Assembly (NCBI RefSeq): GCF_035989245.1
Contig: NZ_JAYMFF010000010.1
Coordinates: 39,826 to 103,825 of the forward strand
Source: Adlercreutzia wanghongyangiae
GTDB lineage: Bacteria; Actinomycetota; Coriobacteriia; Coriobacteriales; Eggerthellaceae
Direction: 5' to 3'
Length of the DNA: 64,000 nt
Shown here: positions 50,701-62,700 of the stretch, in pieces
How the letters are laid out: each line of letters starts with the position of its first letter
Numbering within the stretch: the first letter of the stretch is position 1
Position numbers and translations under genes: made by a program
The notes under the pieces: generated by a model
Databases searched by the model: none
Told to the model about the DNA's origin: nothing
The model's input: the letters and a program-made list of their open reading frames with translations, nothing else

Positions 50701-53700
50701 GCAGTGCCAGCCGTGGTTGTCGCACCAGCTGCCGCTGATCTGGTTGCGGTCATTCACATCGGGAGAGTCGATGGTGTAGCCGAAGAAGTCCACATAAGCA
50801 TCGGTGCCTGTCACGCGGTTGGCGAAGTTCTCGTACTCGATGACCACGCCGCACAGATCGCCGCCGAGCCACTTGGCTGACGACACGGTAACCGAGCCAT
50901 CGGCGTTCTTCACCGCGGAACCGGCCGTGGAAACGGTCTCCATCACCGGCTTGCCCTCTTCGTCCTTCACGGGTTGGCCGTTTTCGTCCAGCTTGGGCTG
51001 CTCGTAGCTGTCGGCATCGCTTCCCGCGAACCAGGCGGCCACCTGGTCGCCCGTGTAGGTGGTGGAGTAAATCTGAGAACCGGCCTGCACGATGTTGTCG
51101 CCGCCGGTATGGGTGTAGATGCTGCGGGCCGTGGCGTCCTTCTTGTACCAGTTGAAGGTGACCGACTTGATGCCGTTCACGTTGGCGCCGGCCTCATCGG
51201 TGTACTGAGCCACATCGAACAGCTTCTTGGAAAGCGTGAGGCGCGTGGTGCGGAAGCCCAGGTTCTGCAGCAGGGCGCGGGCGTCGTTGCGCGACACGGG
51301 GCGCATCTCGCCGGCCCCCTTGTAGGCAATGCCCGGCTCGCCGATGGTGATCTGGGCACCGTCGGTCATGGCGTAGCGGGAATTGTTGGTCACCACCGCA
51401 CGGAAGCCGGCCGACTCGTCGCGCCAGTAGGCCCGGGGCTGGTTCGGGAAGTCCTGATCCTTCACGTGGTCGCTCACGAGCAGCTTCGTGCCCGCTACCG
51501 ACTGGTCGCCGTTCCACTGATGGCTTGCCAGGCCCGCCGCCTCATAGGCGTACTTGTCCAGCGAGCCGATGGGCAGGTTGTGGGTAGCGGCGTCCTTGTA
51601 GGAGTACATGGAGATCACCGGGCGCACCGGCTGCAGGGCCACGTTCAAGCGGGCCGAGGCGGTGTAGGTGTAGCGTGCCTTGCCGCCCACAGAAACATCC
51701 TTGTACTGGTGGGCACCAGCATGGTTGGCCAGGTTCGCCGTAGTGGGCGTACCGGAAACCACGGGGTTGAACCACCAGCCGCGGTAGTTCGAATAGGGGT
51801 TGTAGGTGGAATATACGCTGTAGTTGCTGGAGCCAATAACCGCCGGATAGTCGTAGTTCTTAATCTGGGCATCATAGACCGTGTCCACGGTGAAGCCGGT
51901 GGCATGGGGCGTCACCACGCCCAGCGAGCTGCGCGAGTTCTGCGCCGCGTCGTAGCGGTTCTGGCTGTTGGTGTTCCACCAGCTGGTCAGCCAGTCGGAG
52001 CGGAAGGTGGCGGAAATGTCCTTGGCCACCCAACGGTAGGTACCCGTGCCCCAGAACTCGATGTAGGCCTTCGAGGCCTCGGTGGTCTGGGCGGCGAAGT
52101 TGCGCAGATGGGTTTCCACGTTGCGGAAGTAGTGGCCGCCCCAGGCCGCCTTGTTGATGATCACGTTGCCGTCGGCATCGCGGTAGGCCACCACCTGCTT
52201 CTTAGTGGTAGTGGTCTCGGTGCCGTCCTCGGCGGTTTGGGTAGTGGTCACGTTGCGCCAGGCGGTGAAGCGGTTGCCGTTGGCGGCATCCGGGCCCACC
52301 TCGTCGATCCAGGCCTCGTCGGTCAGAGGGGCGGTCGCGAAGCTGCCGTCGGCGTTCGTGGTGCGCACACCGGTGGCGGCGTCGGTCACGAAGCGCGTGG
52401 CGGAGCCGGCAGCCAGGGCGATCAGCACATCACCGGGAATGGTCAGCTTCTCGTCGTTCGCCGCATCGTACACACGGTAGAACAGGCTGAAGTCCACAAT
52501 GCCGGTCTTGTCGCCACCGTCGTAGGCGCCGCCGGCCACGGCATCGAACAGGCCCTTGGACACCACCACCGATTCGGTGGTGAAGTTGACGTACTCCCCT
52601 GCCTTCACGTTTTCCTTGGTCACCGGGTCCTTCACCATCTTCTCCACGAAGGGAATGGACTCCGTGGCGAAGTAGGCCTTCTGCATGCGGAACGGAATGG
52701 TGCCCGTCTCGTCGTTGGCGGCCTCGTTGCGCAGGGTGAAGCGGTAGCCGGCACCCGGCTCGTCCAGATAGGTGCGGGCTTCGCTCTTGGTGCGGTCCAC
52801 CGTCGCGGGCGCCGGATCCTCCGGGGCCTCGTACAGATCGGTGTTCGGCATATCGGAAGCGGGCTCCTTGGCGCGGGTGAAGGCGCGGGCCGTAATCTGC
52901 TCGTCCGACTCGTAGGGGCGGCCGTACAGCCATGCCGTGGCATCGCCCGATTGGTACACGTTCGCACCGCGCCAGTAGGTCTGCCACTCGGCCACGCAGC
53001 GCTTGAACTGGGGCATGAGCGCTGCGGTGTACGAGCTTTCCGGGAGGTAGGGACTAATGCCCAGCTGCTGCCAGGTCTTGCCGTTCGACACGTATTTCAC
53101 GAAGTCGCCCACGCGGGTGTAGCCTGAGGTGTAGCCAGGATTGACATTGGTGTTCGGCCAGTAGTTTATCCACGTCTTCAGGGCATAGCCGCCTACATTC
53201 TGGCCGTAGGGGCGCGTCGGCTCATCCTTCATGTAGTGCCAGCCGTCGTATTTGTAGGTGCAGCCGAACCAGGTGGAAAGCGGCATATCCTTCACATTGT
53301 TGGCCTCGCCCCACAGATCCACATAGGCATTCTGGCCGTTCTTGCTGGTAGCGCCGGCGTCCACGTCGATGTGGCTGAAGCGGATGACCACGTTGGTCAC
53401 ATAGCCCTTGCCCCACTCGTCCCAGGGGATGATCAGGTTGCCATCGGCATTGATGAAGCCGGCCACGGCGTTGCCATCGCCGTCGGTGTAGTCGGCGCGG
53501 GGCAGCTGCACCACGCCGGTGTGGGTAACCAGGGGCGCATCGGTGCCCACGGCGCCGCCTACGCGCACCTGGTGGCTGATGATGTCGCGGGTGTCGCCCA
53601 GGGCGAAGTACATCGTCTGCTTCGCCGGCACGGCGGTCAGAGGACCGGAGGCGGCCAGACCGCGCGGGAAGTACTGAACCTCGATCTCCTTCACATCGGC

Positions 53701-56700
53701 CGATGCCAGCAGGTCGGCCGACAGCATGATGTTCTTCGTCTGGAAGCCGCGCACCACGTTCTCGTACTCTTCCACATCGTCGCGGTCGGCCACCAGCTCG
53801 TAGGACACGCTGGTGCCCGCGGGCACGAAGCCGTTGTCCTTGGTGCCGTCGGCGTAGCTGTAGTTCTTGCGGTTCGTGGTGCCGATCTGCATCTCGCTCT
53901 CGAACACCGCGCGGCCCGTGTTGCTGAAGCTGAAGCGGTAGGCGGCGCCGTCCTCACCCCAATAGGCCTTGGCACCCCCGTTGTCGTTCGGAACGCTCAA
54001 GTTCTTGGGCGCCACGTCGTTCACCGCTTCGGCGGCGGTCTTGGTCACATCGAAGTAGGCCTTGGCCGACAGTGCCATGTTCGGCATGCCGGCGATGGCG
54101 TACAGGTTCGCCTGGTCGTCGGAATAGGTCACCTCGCCATCGGGGCTCTCCCTACCCGGTTTGCCGGCCAAGTCCCAATCCTTGTTGGGATAGGTGGCCT
54201 TCAGGCGCGAGTCGGCCTGGATGCACACGTAGTAGTTGCCCACATAGGCCTTGCGCCCGGCGTAGTGGATGTCAGTATACGGCTTACCACCTGGGCAATC
54301 CCAGGCATGATCGGTGCCGTAGTGAGCGATGGCATATTCGTTCATCTCCGGCCATACATCATCCGACTCCGCATGATAAGGGTCAGTAGCCAGCGACACA
54401 TTGGCCGAGTCGATGGCATAGCCGAACACGTCGGCCCAGGCCTTATCGGCCTCGGTCACGTTGGCGTCGATGCGCTTGAAGTGCACTTCGAAATAGTAGG
54501 CGTCGTTGTTCAACCACTCGATGGCGGGAATGGTCACGTTGCCGCCATCCCACGCGCCGTCGCCGTCGGCATCCCAGTACTTCTTCAGGTCGGTATCCCA
54601 GTCCAGCGTGGCGATGGCGGCGCCCGTCACGGCCACCAGGCCCAGGTTGCCGCCCACCACGATCTGGTTGTTGTAGCCGTCCGGGGCCACGTACTGGCCG
54701 TTCAGGGCACCGGAGCCCGAGCCCGAGACCACCTTGCTGTTCGCGGGAATGTGGCGCACGGTGATGTAGTCCACCTTCGCGTGGTTCAGCAGGCCCTCCG
54801 ACAAGGTGAGGTCGGTGGCGTGGTACGAAAGCGTCTCGTCCAAGGCCTTGCCGAAGCTGTCCCAGCGGGGCACCAGGTTGCCGATGGTCAGCTTCGCGCC
54901 CAGGTACATGGGATAGGCCGACTTGTTGGTCACGATGGCGCGGTAGCCCGAGTTGCGCTCCTCGCGGTAAGCGATGGGCTTATCAATGGCGATCTCGCCC
55001 GACACCACGGGATACTGCTTGTAGTAGTTCTCCTTGAAGTTACTTCTGTCGCGATCCGAATTCGATGAATGATCATACAGCGCCTGCTGGTTCACGTGCT
55101 TGGTGGGCACATCGGCCACACCCGGCGTGTTCGCGTTGGCCTCATGACCGTAGGCGCCGATGGCCGAGTTCGGGCGAATGGGCGGCAGCACCGCGTGCAG
55201 GGCCACGCTGCTCGTCCAGGAACGGGTCCACTCCTCAATGGCCTGCTTCGTCTTGAACTTGGCGTCCAGCTGGAAGGTGCCGCGATTGGTGTTCTTGCCG
55301 TGGAACTCCACGAAGGCGCCGGTGTTCTCGTTCACCCAGCCGTTGAACTTGGCGTAGTCGAGGAACACGCGGTTCAGATAGCCACGGCCCCAAGCCTGCC
55401 AGTCGATCACGTAGTTGCCCCGGGCATCCACTTCCACCACCTTGCGGCCCGTGGGGTTGCCCTCCTCGTCGGTGACGGGCTCGTTCGCCCAGGCGGGCAT
55501 CGACGCCGGGGTGGAGGACAGGCTGCCGTCGGCATTCAGCTCGTAGCCGTAAATGCCCTGGATCAGGTCCTTCAACTCCAGCCGCTTCGGGTCGGAGGCA
55601 TCGGAATCTTCGATATCGAAGTACTCGATGTAGGCGTCCATCATGTCGCCGGCGTAGTAGCTCTGCTGCTCGTCGGCGCCCGAGGCCTTGCCCTTGAACA
55701 GCTGGGCCGACAGCACCACCTGGTAGGTCTGATAGTCAACCAAGCGCTCGACACCGTCGGAATGGTCGCGCGCATCGGTCAGGGCATGATGGCTCATGGG
55801 GCCGATGTCCACGGTGGAGCCCAGGCTCATGGCGTACTTGGTGTCGTTGGCCAGGGTTACGCGGTAGCCCGACTCGTAGTCATAGTAGCTCTTCTGCTGC
55901 GGCGCCGTCACCGGGCGGTTGTTGGCATCCAGGGCAGGCTTCTCCTCCAGACCCGTGGCGCTCTTGGTCATCACGCCGCGCTTCCAGTCGATCAGCAGGC
56001 CGTCCTGCTCCACCTGGCCGTCGCGGTTGAAGCCCAGAAACGCCGGGTCGAACTCGCCGGCCACGGTGCTGTTCGCATCCAGGTTCGCGTAGGCATCCAC
56101 GATGGGCGTGCCATCAGCGGGGTACGGCATGCCGTCCACCTTGCCCTCGGAGTCCACCGCCGTGTCCCAGCTGCTCTTGGCGTAGGCCGTGGAGAACACG
56201 GCACCCAGGGTGAGCAGGTCCTGGTTCACGATGGTGCCGTACACGTCGATGTAGGCGTTATCGCTCTGCTTCAGGCCCATGCCGAAATCGGTGAAGTACT
56301 GCTCGAAGCCGCGCAGGTAGTTGTTGGCGTTCCACAGCTTGCTGGTCTCCAGGTTGATGACCACGTAGTCGTTCACCAGGCTGATGCCCGCGTCGGCGAT
56401 TTCCTGAGCCGTGGGACGCTTCTTGGTGCCAGCGGCGAAGTCCTTCTCGTCCTGGGCCGTGAAGGTGCCGGTCGCGGCGCGCAGCAGCAGACCGTCGATG
56501 GTCACGTACTGCGGCTTCTGGTTCTCATCCAGATTGGTGGCGTTGAAGTACTCCAGCTTCAGGTCGGCCAACACGCCGCCCTTCAGCACGTCCTTCATCA
56601 CCGGGTTGCCGGCATTGTCGGTGACGAGGTTGCCGTCCTTGTCGGTCTCCTGCACCTGGCTGGTCTGCCACAGGGCCGGGCTGATCACCAGGGCCTGGGT

Positions 56701-59700
56701 GTTGTAGTCGGTGCGGCCGTCTTTCACGAAGGGAATCTTGCGATCGGCCGTTTCCGTGGACAACACGGGCAGGCCCGCGCCCTGCGAGTCCTTCAGCACC
56801 ACGCCGCCCTTGATGACGGCATTGCCAATGGCAAAGTTCGAATCGTTGGACACGTTGATGCGCCAACCGGTGCCCGGGTCGCCGATGTAGCCCTCGAACA
56901 CCTTGTCGTTGTTCTGGGTGTCCTTCTCGATCTCGGGGTTGCCGTTCGCATCCACCTTGATGGAGCCGTCGGGGTTGCGCTTGTACTCCCAATTGCCCAG
57001 CAGCGCGGCGGCATCGCCGTACACCTTGCTCTCGCGCATACCCTGGGTGACCACCTGCAGGTTGTAGGGGGCCTTGCGGCTAGTGAACGACGCCGAGGCA
57101 CGGGCCGACACGTTGCGGCCGCCGAAAATGGCGTCGTACTTCTCGTAGGCGGTGGTGAACACGCCCTCCATGGTCATGGTGGCCAGTTCCTCGGGCGTGC
57201 CGTTAATCTCCACGTACATCTTCTTGCCCGACAGGTCGTGGGTGCCCTTGAACTGCTCGAACTCGATGCTCATCGAGCTGAAGTACTGGTTCAGCCACAC
57301 CTCGGGGGTGAGCGTCACGCCGTTGGGCGTGGTGGTGCCGTCGTCGTTCTGGATAACGTCGCGGTGACTTTCGATCAGGTTCTTCAGGGCCTCGCCCGTG
57401 TAGGTGTGCGCGGTGCTGGTGATGGAGCCCGTGGCCAGCTTCGTCAGCGAACGCACGGTAATGGAGGTGATGATGCCAGCGTTCAGCAGATCCTCGGAGA
57501 TGCCCACGTGCTCGGTATCGAAGCCGGCGGCCTCCTGATGGCCCTCGGCATCGGTGCGCGTGAACATGTCGCCCACCGTGAAGGTGGCCGGGTCCATCAT
57601 GGAGTTCTGGGTATTGCCCAGGGTGAAGCGCCAGCCGGCGCCCGAACGCGACAAAATAGGCTGCTCATCCTGGTTGGTGGAGCTGATGGCGCTGTTGGGG
57701 TCGTACAGCTGGCTGGCCATGGCCACCGCCGTGGCGCCCACCGTGGGCTTCGGCGGCGTCCAGTCGCGATCCTGGCGGAAGGTGGCGGTGGACTGCTCGG
57801 AGTTCTGCACCTTCGAGGTGTAGTTCTGGGCCGCGTGGTTCCACGTGCGCTGGCCGTACTTCACATTAGTGGTGTTCTTGTAGTCGGTCTGGGGCACCGT
57901 GGCCGAACCCGTCACCTTCACCGAGATGGGCAGCGGAATGGGGTTGCCGTCCTCGTCCTCTTCAATCTCGATAGGCGTGACCAGCTGCATGCGCATGCGA
58001 CCGGTGAACGTGATGATCTCGTCGCTCGTGGCGGTCAGCTTCTTGGCCAGGCCCACGATGGGGGAAATACCGCGGTTCTCCATGCGCTTGGCCAGGCTGG
58101 CGTCGCGGTCGTTCGCATCGCCGCCCAAACGATAGGTGTGGCGCCACACCTTCTCGCCCTCGTCGTTGGTCACCTGCTCCGACTTCAGGTAGCTGGGCAT
58201 GCCCAGGTTCACCCAGTAGTGCTCGTCTTTGTCTTTCTCGGTGGTGGAGGTAACGGCCACTTCGAATTGCGCCACGGCCGAATCGTTCAGCGCGCCACCG
58301 GGCAGATTCGTGATCTGCTCGGTGAAATCGGCCTTGTGGGTGTTGAAGTACTTGGAGAGCGGCGCCATCTTGGCCTGGGCGCTGGCGTCGTCGGCCAGGG
58401 CGTAGTCGGTGTCCACCGTGAACTCCAGGTTGTGCAGGCGGAAGTTGTTCGGCAGCGAATCCAGAATCTCGGGACCGGCCGTGGTCGACTGGGCCTGCTC
58501 GCCGTATAGGGGCATGTTGCCACGCGAGGTGAAGTTCTTAATATGGTAGCTCACCGGATAGCCCAGGAAGGTGTTGGTGGTGGTCTGGCTCTCGATGGGG
58601 GTGGCGCGCTTTTCGAAGCCGATCACCTTGTTGCCGGCGTTCTTGCGCGGCTGCCATTCGTCGATGACGGTCTTCTCGCCGGTCATAGACGACTCGGGCA
58701 CGCCGAAGGGCGACTCAAAACTGGGGTTGGTCTTCGACCACGAGTAGTCCTTGCCCACACCCAGCTTACCGAAGTTGATGGTGGTAACGGCACCCAGCGT
58801 TACGTAGTAGGCATTGCCCACCGCGCCCGACTTCAGGTTGATGTTGGTGGTGTAGGGCGAGGCCAGAATGAAGCTGAAGTGGCCCTTGGTGCCCTCCCCT
58901 TGCAGCAGGTTCTCGGGATACAGATGACCGGCGCCGTCGGCAGGCTTGTTGTTCCCATCGGTGGTGCCGTACACGGTGAAGTTCACCATGCCCGACTGTC
59001 CGTTGGTACGATAGGGAATCTCCTTGGCGGGATACTGGAAGGTGATGCCCTGTTCCTTGGCCTCGTCATTGGACATGATGGGGTAATCTTCGTCGTGACT
59101 CGTGTCGTACTTCAGACGCTGACCCGTCACCTTGCCGTTCTCGTCCTTGATGTCCTCGTAGATTTTCGGACGGCTCTTGGCGCGCGTGTTGATGGAGTCG
59201 ATGTTCGAGAACGTGCGCATCTCCAGCGCCTCGTAGTCTTTATCGAGCCAGTCGGTGGTGTCGTAGATGAGCACGCCGCCGGCGTTCTGCTGGCCGATGT
59301 ACATGCTGCTGTCGGACTGGGCCGGCTGTTCCTCGTTGCAATAAGGACACACCGTGTCGTTCACTGAAATTTCCAAACCGCACTTGGAGCATTTTTTCTT
59401 CGTGACCGTCTCAAAGGTGTTCTTCGTGATGTCGCCGGTATCGGGGTTGTACTTCCACTGCATGAGGTCGGTGTTGGTAATGCCCTGGTTGCCGTTGTCC
59501 GACGTGTTGAACAAGCGGAAGAAGTACTCCAGGTAGTCCACCTCGGAGTTGCCCTCAGAGGTATTGGTGGTGTTCACGCGGTACACCATATAGTTGTAGC
59601 GGTCGAACAGCACGTTGTCGGAGATGGCCTCGTAGGTGGTGTCCCAGCTGAGGTTCGTCTTCAGCAGCGTCACCTTGCGGATCTTCTGGGAGTAGCTCTT

Positions 59701-62700
59701 GCCCTTCTCGGCCACCAGCACGTTGCCGCGACCGCCGGTGGGGTACCAGTTCTTCTCCTTGCCCGACACCTTCTCGGTCCACGCGGCCGCCTCGCCGCCG
59801 TACCAGATGGTGCCGCCGGCGTTCTCGGGAATGCGGCCCAACATGTGCACCACACCGTTGGGTACTTTCTGGTTCAGCTGGTACTTGGGCATCTTCTCGT
59901 CGAACAGCGTGGCGTTGTTCTCGTTGGTGGTGCCGTGCCACTCGAACACAATCTTGCCGGTGACGCCCTTCAGGAAGTTCAGGCCCTCGAGCTCGGGGTA
60001 CTTGTCGTAATCCTGAATCTTCGTGAGGTCGGTGCCGCCCTGGGACAGGAAGCCGTCCAGCTTCACCTTGGCCTCAGTGCCGCCGTGATCGAACAGCAGG
60101 TACACGCTCCAGTAGTTCAGCATGCTGTTGATGTTCTGCAGCTCCACGGTGAACAACTGGAACTTGGAGGGATCGGTGGACTCGCCCTCGCTGGTGTAGG
60201 CGCCGCCCTTCTTCTTCCATTCGTTGTAGTCGTAGGTGGAAAGCGTGGCGCCCGAGGAGTTGTCCAGATACAGGTAGGGCACGTCCAGATACAGGCGCGT
60301 ACCCATCTTCTGGTAGCCCAGAGCGTCCATCTGCTTATTGTAGTCCTCCAGCTTCAGGCGCTGCACCTCAACAGTCTTGCCGGCAGCCTGAGCATTCTCG
60401 ATAAGGGTCTTGTAGCTGTAGGACGGAGTGAAGCCGGTGCCGTTGGCCGGGTTCTCGGCGTAGGCGATAGCAGTGGCCGCATCAGCGAACTGGTAGTCGT
60501 TGGTGGTGGGCTTTTTGTAGGCGCCGTCCACGATGGTGCCGTAGTAGTCGGAACCGTACAGACTCCAGCCGCCCCAGTAGCCGTCACCGCCGGTGTTCTC
60601 GATCTGCAGCGACAAGGTGGGGCGCTCCTGGTCGTTCACCAGATAGGTGTCGGTGCCCAGGGCGGTGGACACCTTGTCCACAACCAAAGAGGGATTGAAC
60701 AGCGCCTCGGTCAGCGTACCGCCGATGGAGGTGGTGGGTGCCAGCGCGAAGGGCGACACGCCGAAGTCCATCAGCGGCATGATGAGCTCTTCCAGCGATG
60801 CGTTCAGGATGGGGTCGGGCTCCACGGGCTCGGTGGCCGGCGTGACGTCCTCGTCGGCGGTCTGCTCGTCATCGGCGGGCTGCTGCTCGTCGTCGGCGGG
60901 CTCGCCATCGGTGTTCTGGTCATCGGCGGCGGGCTCGTCGGAGGGCTCGGGTTCCGCAGGCTCGGGGGTCTCCGGCTCGGCCGGTTTCGGGAACTCCACC
61001 GTCTGCGCCTCTACACTATATATATAGGTAGTGTCTTCGTCGGCCAAGCTGTCGTTCAGCGTGGCGGCGCCGGCCACCTTCTCCTCCTGCACCGTCTTGG
61101 CGTTCACCGAGGCGTTCAGGGTAAGGGCGATGGTCTCGGGGCTGTAGGCCGTGGCGTTCGGGTCGGGCTCGAAGGTGGGCTCGGCATCCTCGCCGGCATC
61201 GGCCGCAGGGGGCACCTCGATGGTGGGCACGCTCAGCGCGGATTCCTGGTAGGGCACGGCCACGTACAGAACGCGGTTGTTCTCGGCCTCGGCCTCCATG
61301 GCGTCGTAGGTCAGCGCGTCGCCCTCGCGGGTGGCGAAGGTGATGTCGGCCACGCCGTCGGACACCTTGGTCACCGCGGCGCGCTCGCGCTCGGTGTCGG
61401 CGCCGGGCTCGGCCGCCTCGGCGTCGCGGGCGGCAACGGCGGCCAGGGCCGCATCCACCGTGGCGGCGTCGGCCGGATTCACGGCGGCCAGCTCCTCGTC
61501 GGTCATGCCCGTGGCATCGAAGGCCACAATGCCGTCGGCGTTCAGCATGCCCGCACCCGCGGCGTCGGCAGCCTCGTCGGCCACGCGCAGGGTGTAGCCC
61601 TTCTCGGTCAGGGCGCCCTTGGCCGATTCCAACGTAATAAGGTAGGCAGCCCACGCGGTGCCGTCCTGCACCATCGGATCGGCGGCGGCAGCCACCTTGG
61701 CGGTCAGCGCGACCTGAGGCTCGGCGTTGGTCAGCGTCACCGTCGCCGGCGCGGCCTCGGCGGCCACGTAGCGCACATCCTCGATCTTACGCGTCTTGTT
61801 GTCGTCGTCGTTCATGATGGGGGTGCCATCGTCGTTGCGCGGCGCGGTGTAGGAGTTCACCGTTGCGGCGGCCGACAGCTCCACCGACTCGGCAGCGGGC
61901 ACGCCCGCAGTCAGCGTGGCGATGGCGCCGGGCAGCGCCGTGCCCGCCGGCAGCTGGCCGCGCGTGTCGTTCACGGTGATGCCGTGCTCGTCCTGCACGC
62001 CTTCGAAACGCAGCACGATGGTGCCGGAAAGGCCGGCGGCCGCCTCGTCGGCGGTGTGCTTCAGGTACTGGCCCATATGCTCGGTGTACACCGTCCAGCC
62101 TGCGGGCAGACCGGGGAAGCTGAGCACGGCGCGGGCGTCGGCCGCCTCGCCACCGTGAGCCTTCCAGTCCTCGGCGCTGTTGGTGCGCACCCACGCGCCC
62201 TCGGCGTTCTGGTACAGATACGGAGCCGTGAAGGTAAGGGCCACAACGTCGGCATCCTCGGCACCGCCCAGGTATCCGCCCTCCAGGTTCACGGCCAGGT
62301 TGCCCAGGCTGGGAACGAGCGTCAGCGAGCCGGAGGCCACCTGGTACACGCCGTCGGAGGCACGCCAGGCACCCGTAGCCCCGAGCGAGAAGGGGGCGCG
62401 GGTGGCCAGAGCAGCGGCCAGGTCCTCGGCCTTGGCGGATGCGGCGTTCTGCACGCCATCGGCCTGCTTGTTCTGCGCATCGTCGGAAAGCGCCGGCAGC
62501 ACCTTGTCGGCATCGACGAGGTTTTCGGGCAGATATGCCTGCATATCTGCCTCGCTGACGGTATCGTCAGCGGCCGCGTCGTCACCGCCTTCGGCTGCCT
62601 CGTCGGCACCTTCGGCGTCGGTGCCGTCGTCGGCATCGTCACCGGAGCCTTCCCCGTCGTCAGCCTTGTTGGCGGCCTGGGTGGTGTCGCCGTCGTTCAA

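Larger units (their letters stand above)
46250..57660 (-). repeat. Array of about eleven diverged 'GWRFTLTN' modules
   Basis: A recurring signature like GxGWRFTLTNxSxYAMxxAxITIG is seen near 57.6 (GAGWRFTLGN), 56.85 (GTGWRINVSN), 55.85 (SGYRVTLANDTKYAM), 54.9 (SGYRAIVTNKSAYPM), 53.9 (AAYRFSFSN), 52.7 (GAGYRFTLRN), 51.4 (AGFRAVVTNNSRYAM), 50.2 (GAGWRFTYTN), 49.1 (SGWRFTLTNEPSYAM), 47.8 (variant YEYILVNRS) and 46.7 kb (GGYEFTLRN). Each is followed by a Leu-Thr-Leu-Ser segment and most copies by a second signature, xIxxxAWGxGYFxxV...AYIDVxG (for example 55.4, 53.4, 52.1 and 49.6 kb). Unit length varies from about 0.77 to 1.35 kb. I do not recognise this as a named domain family; position and composition suggest an extracellular beta-sandwich repeat. 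Confidence 0.75.
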
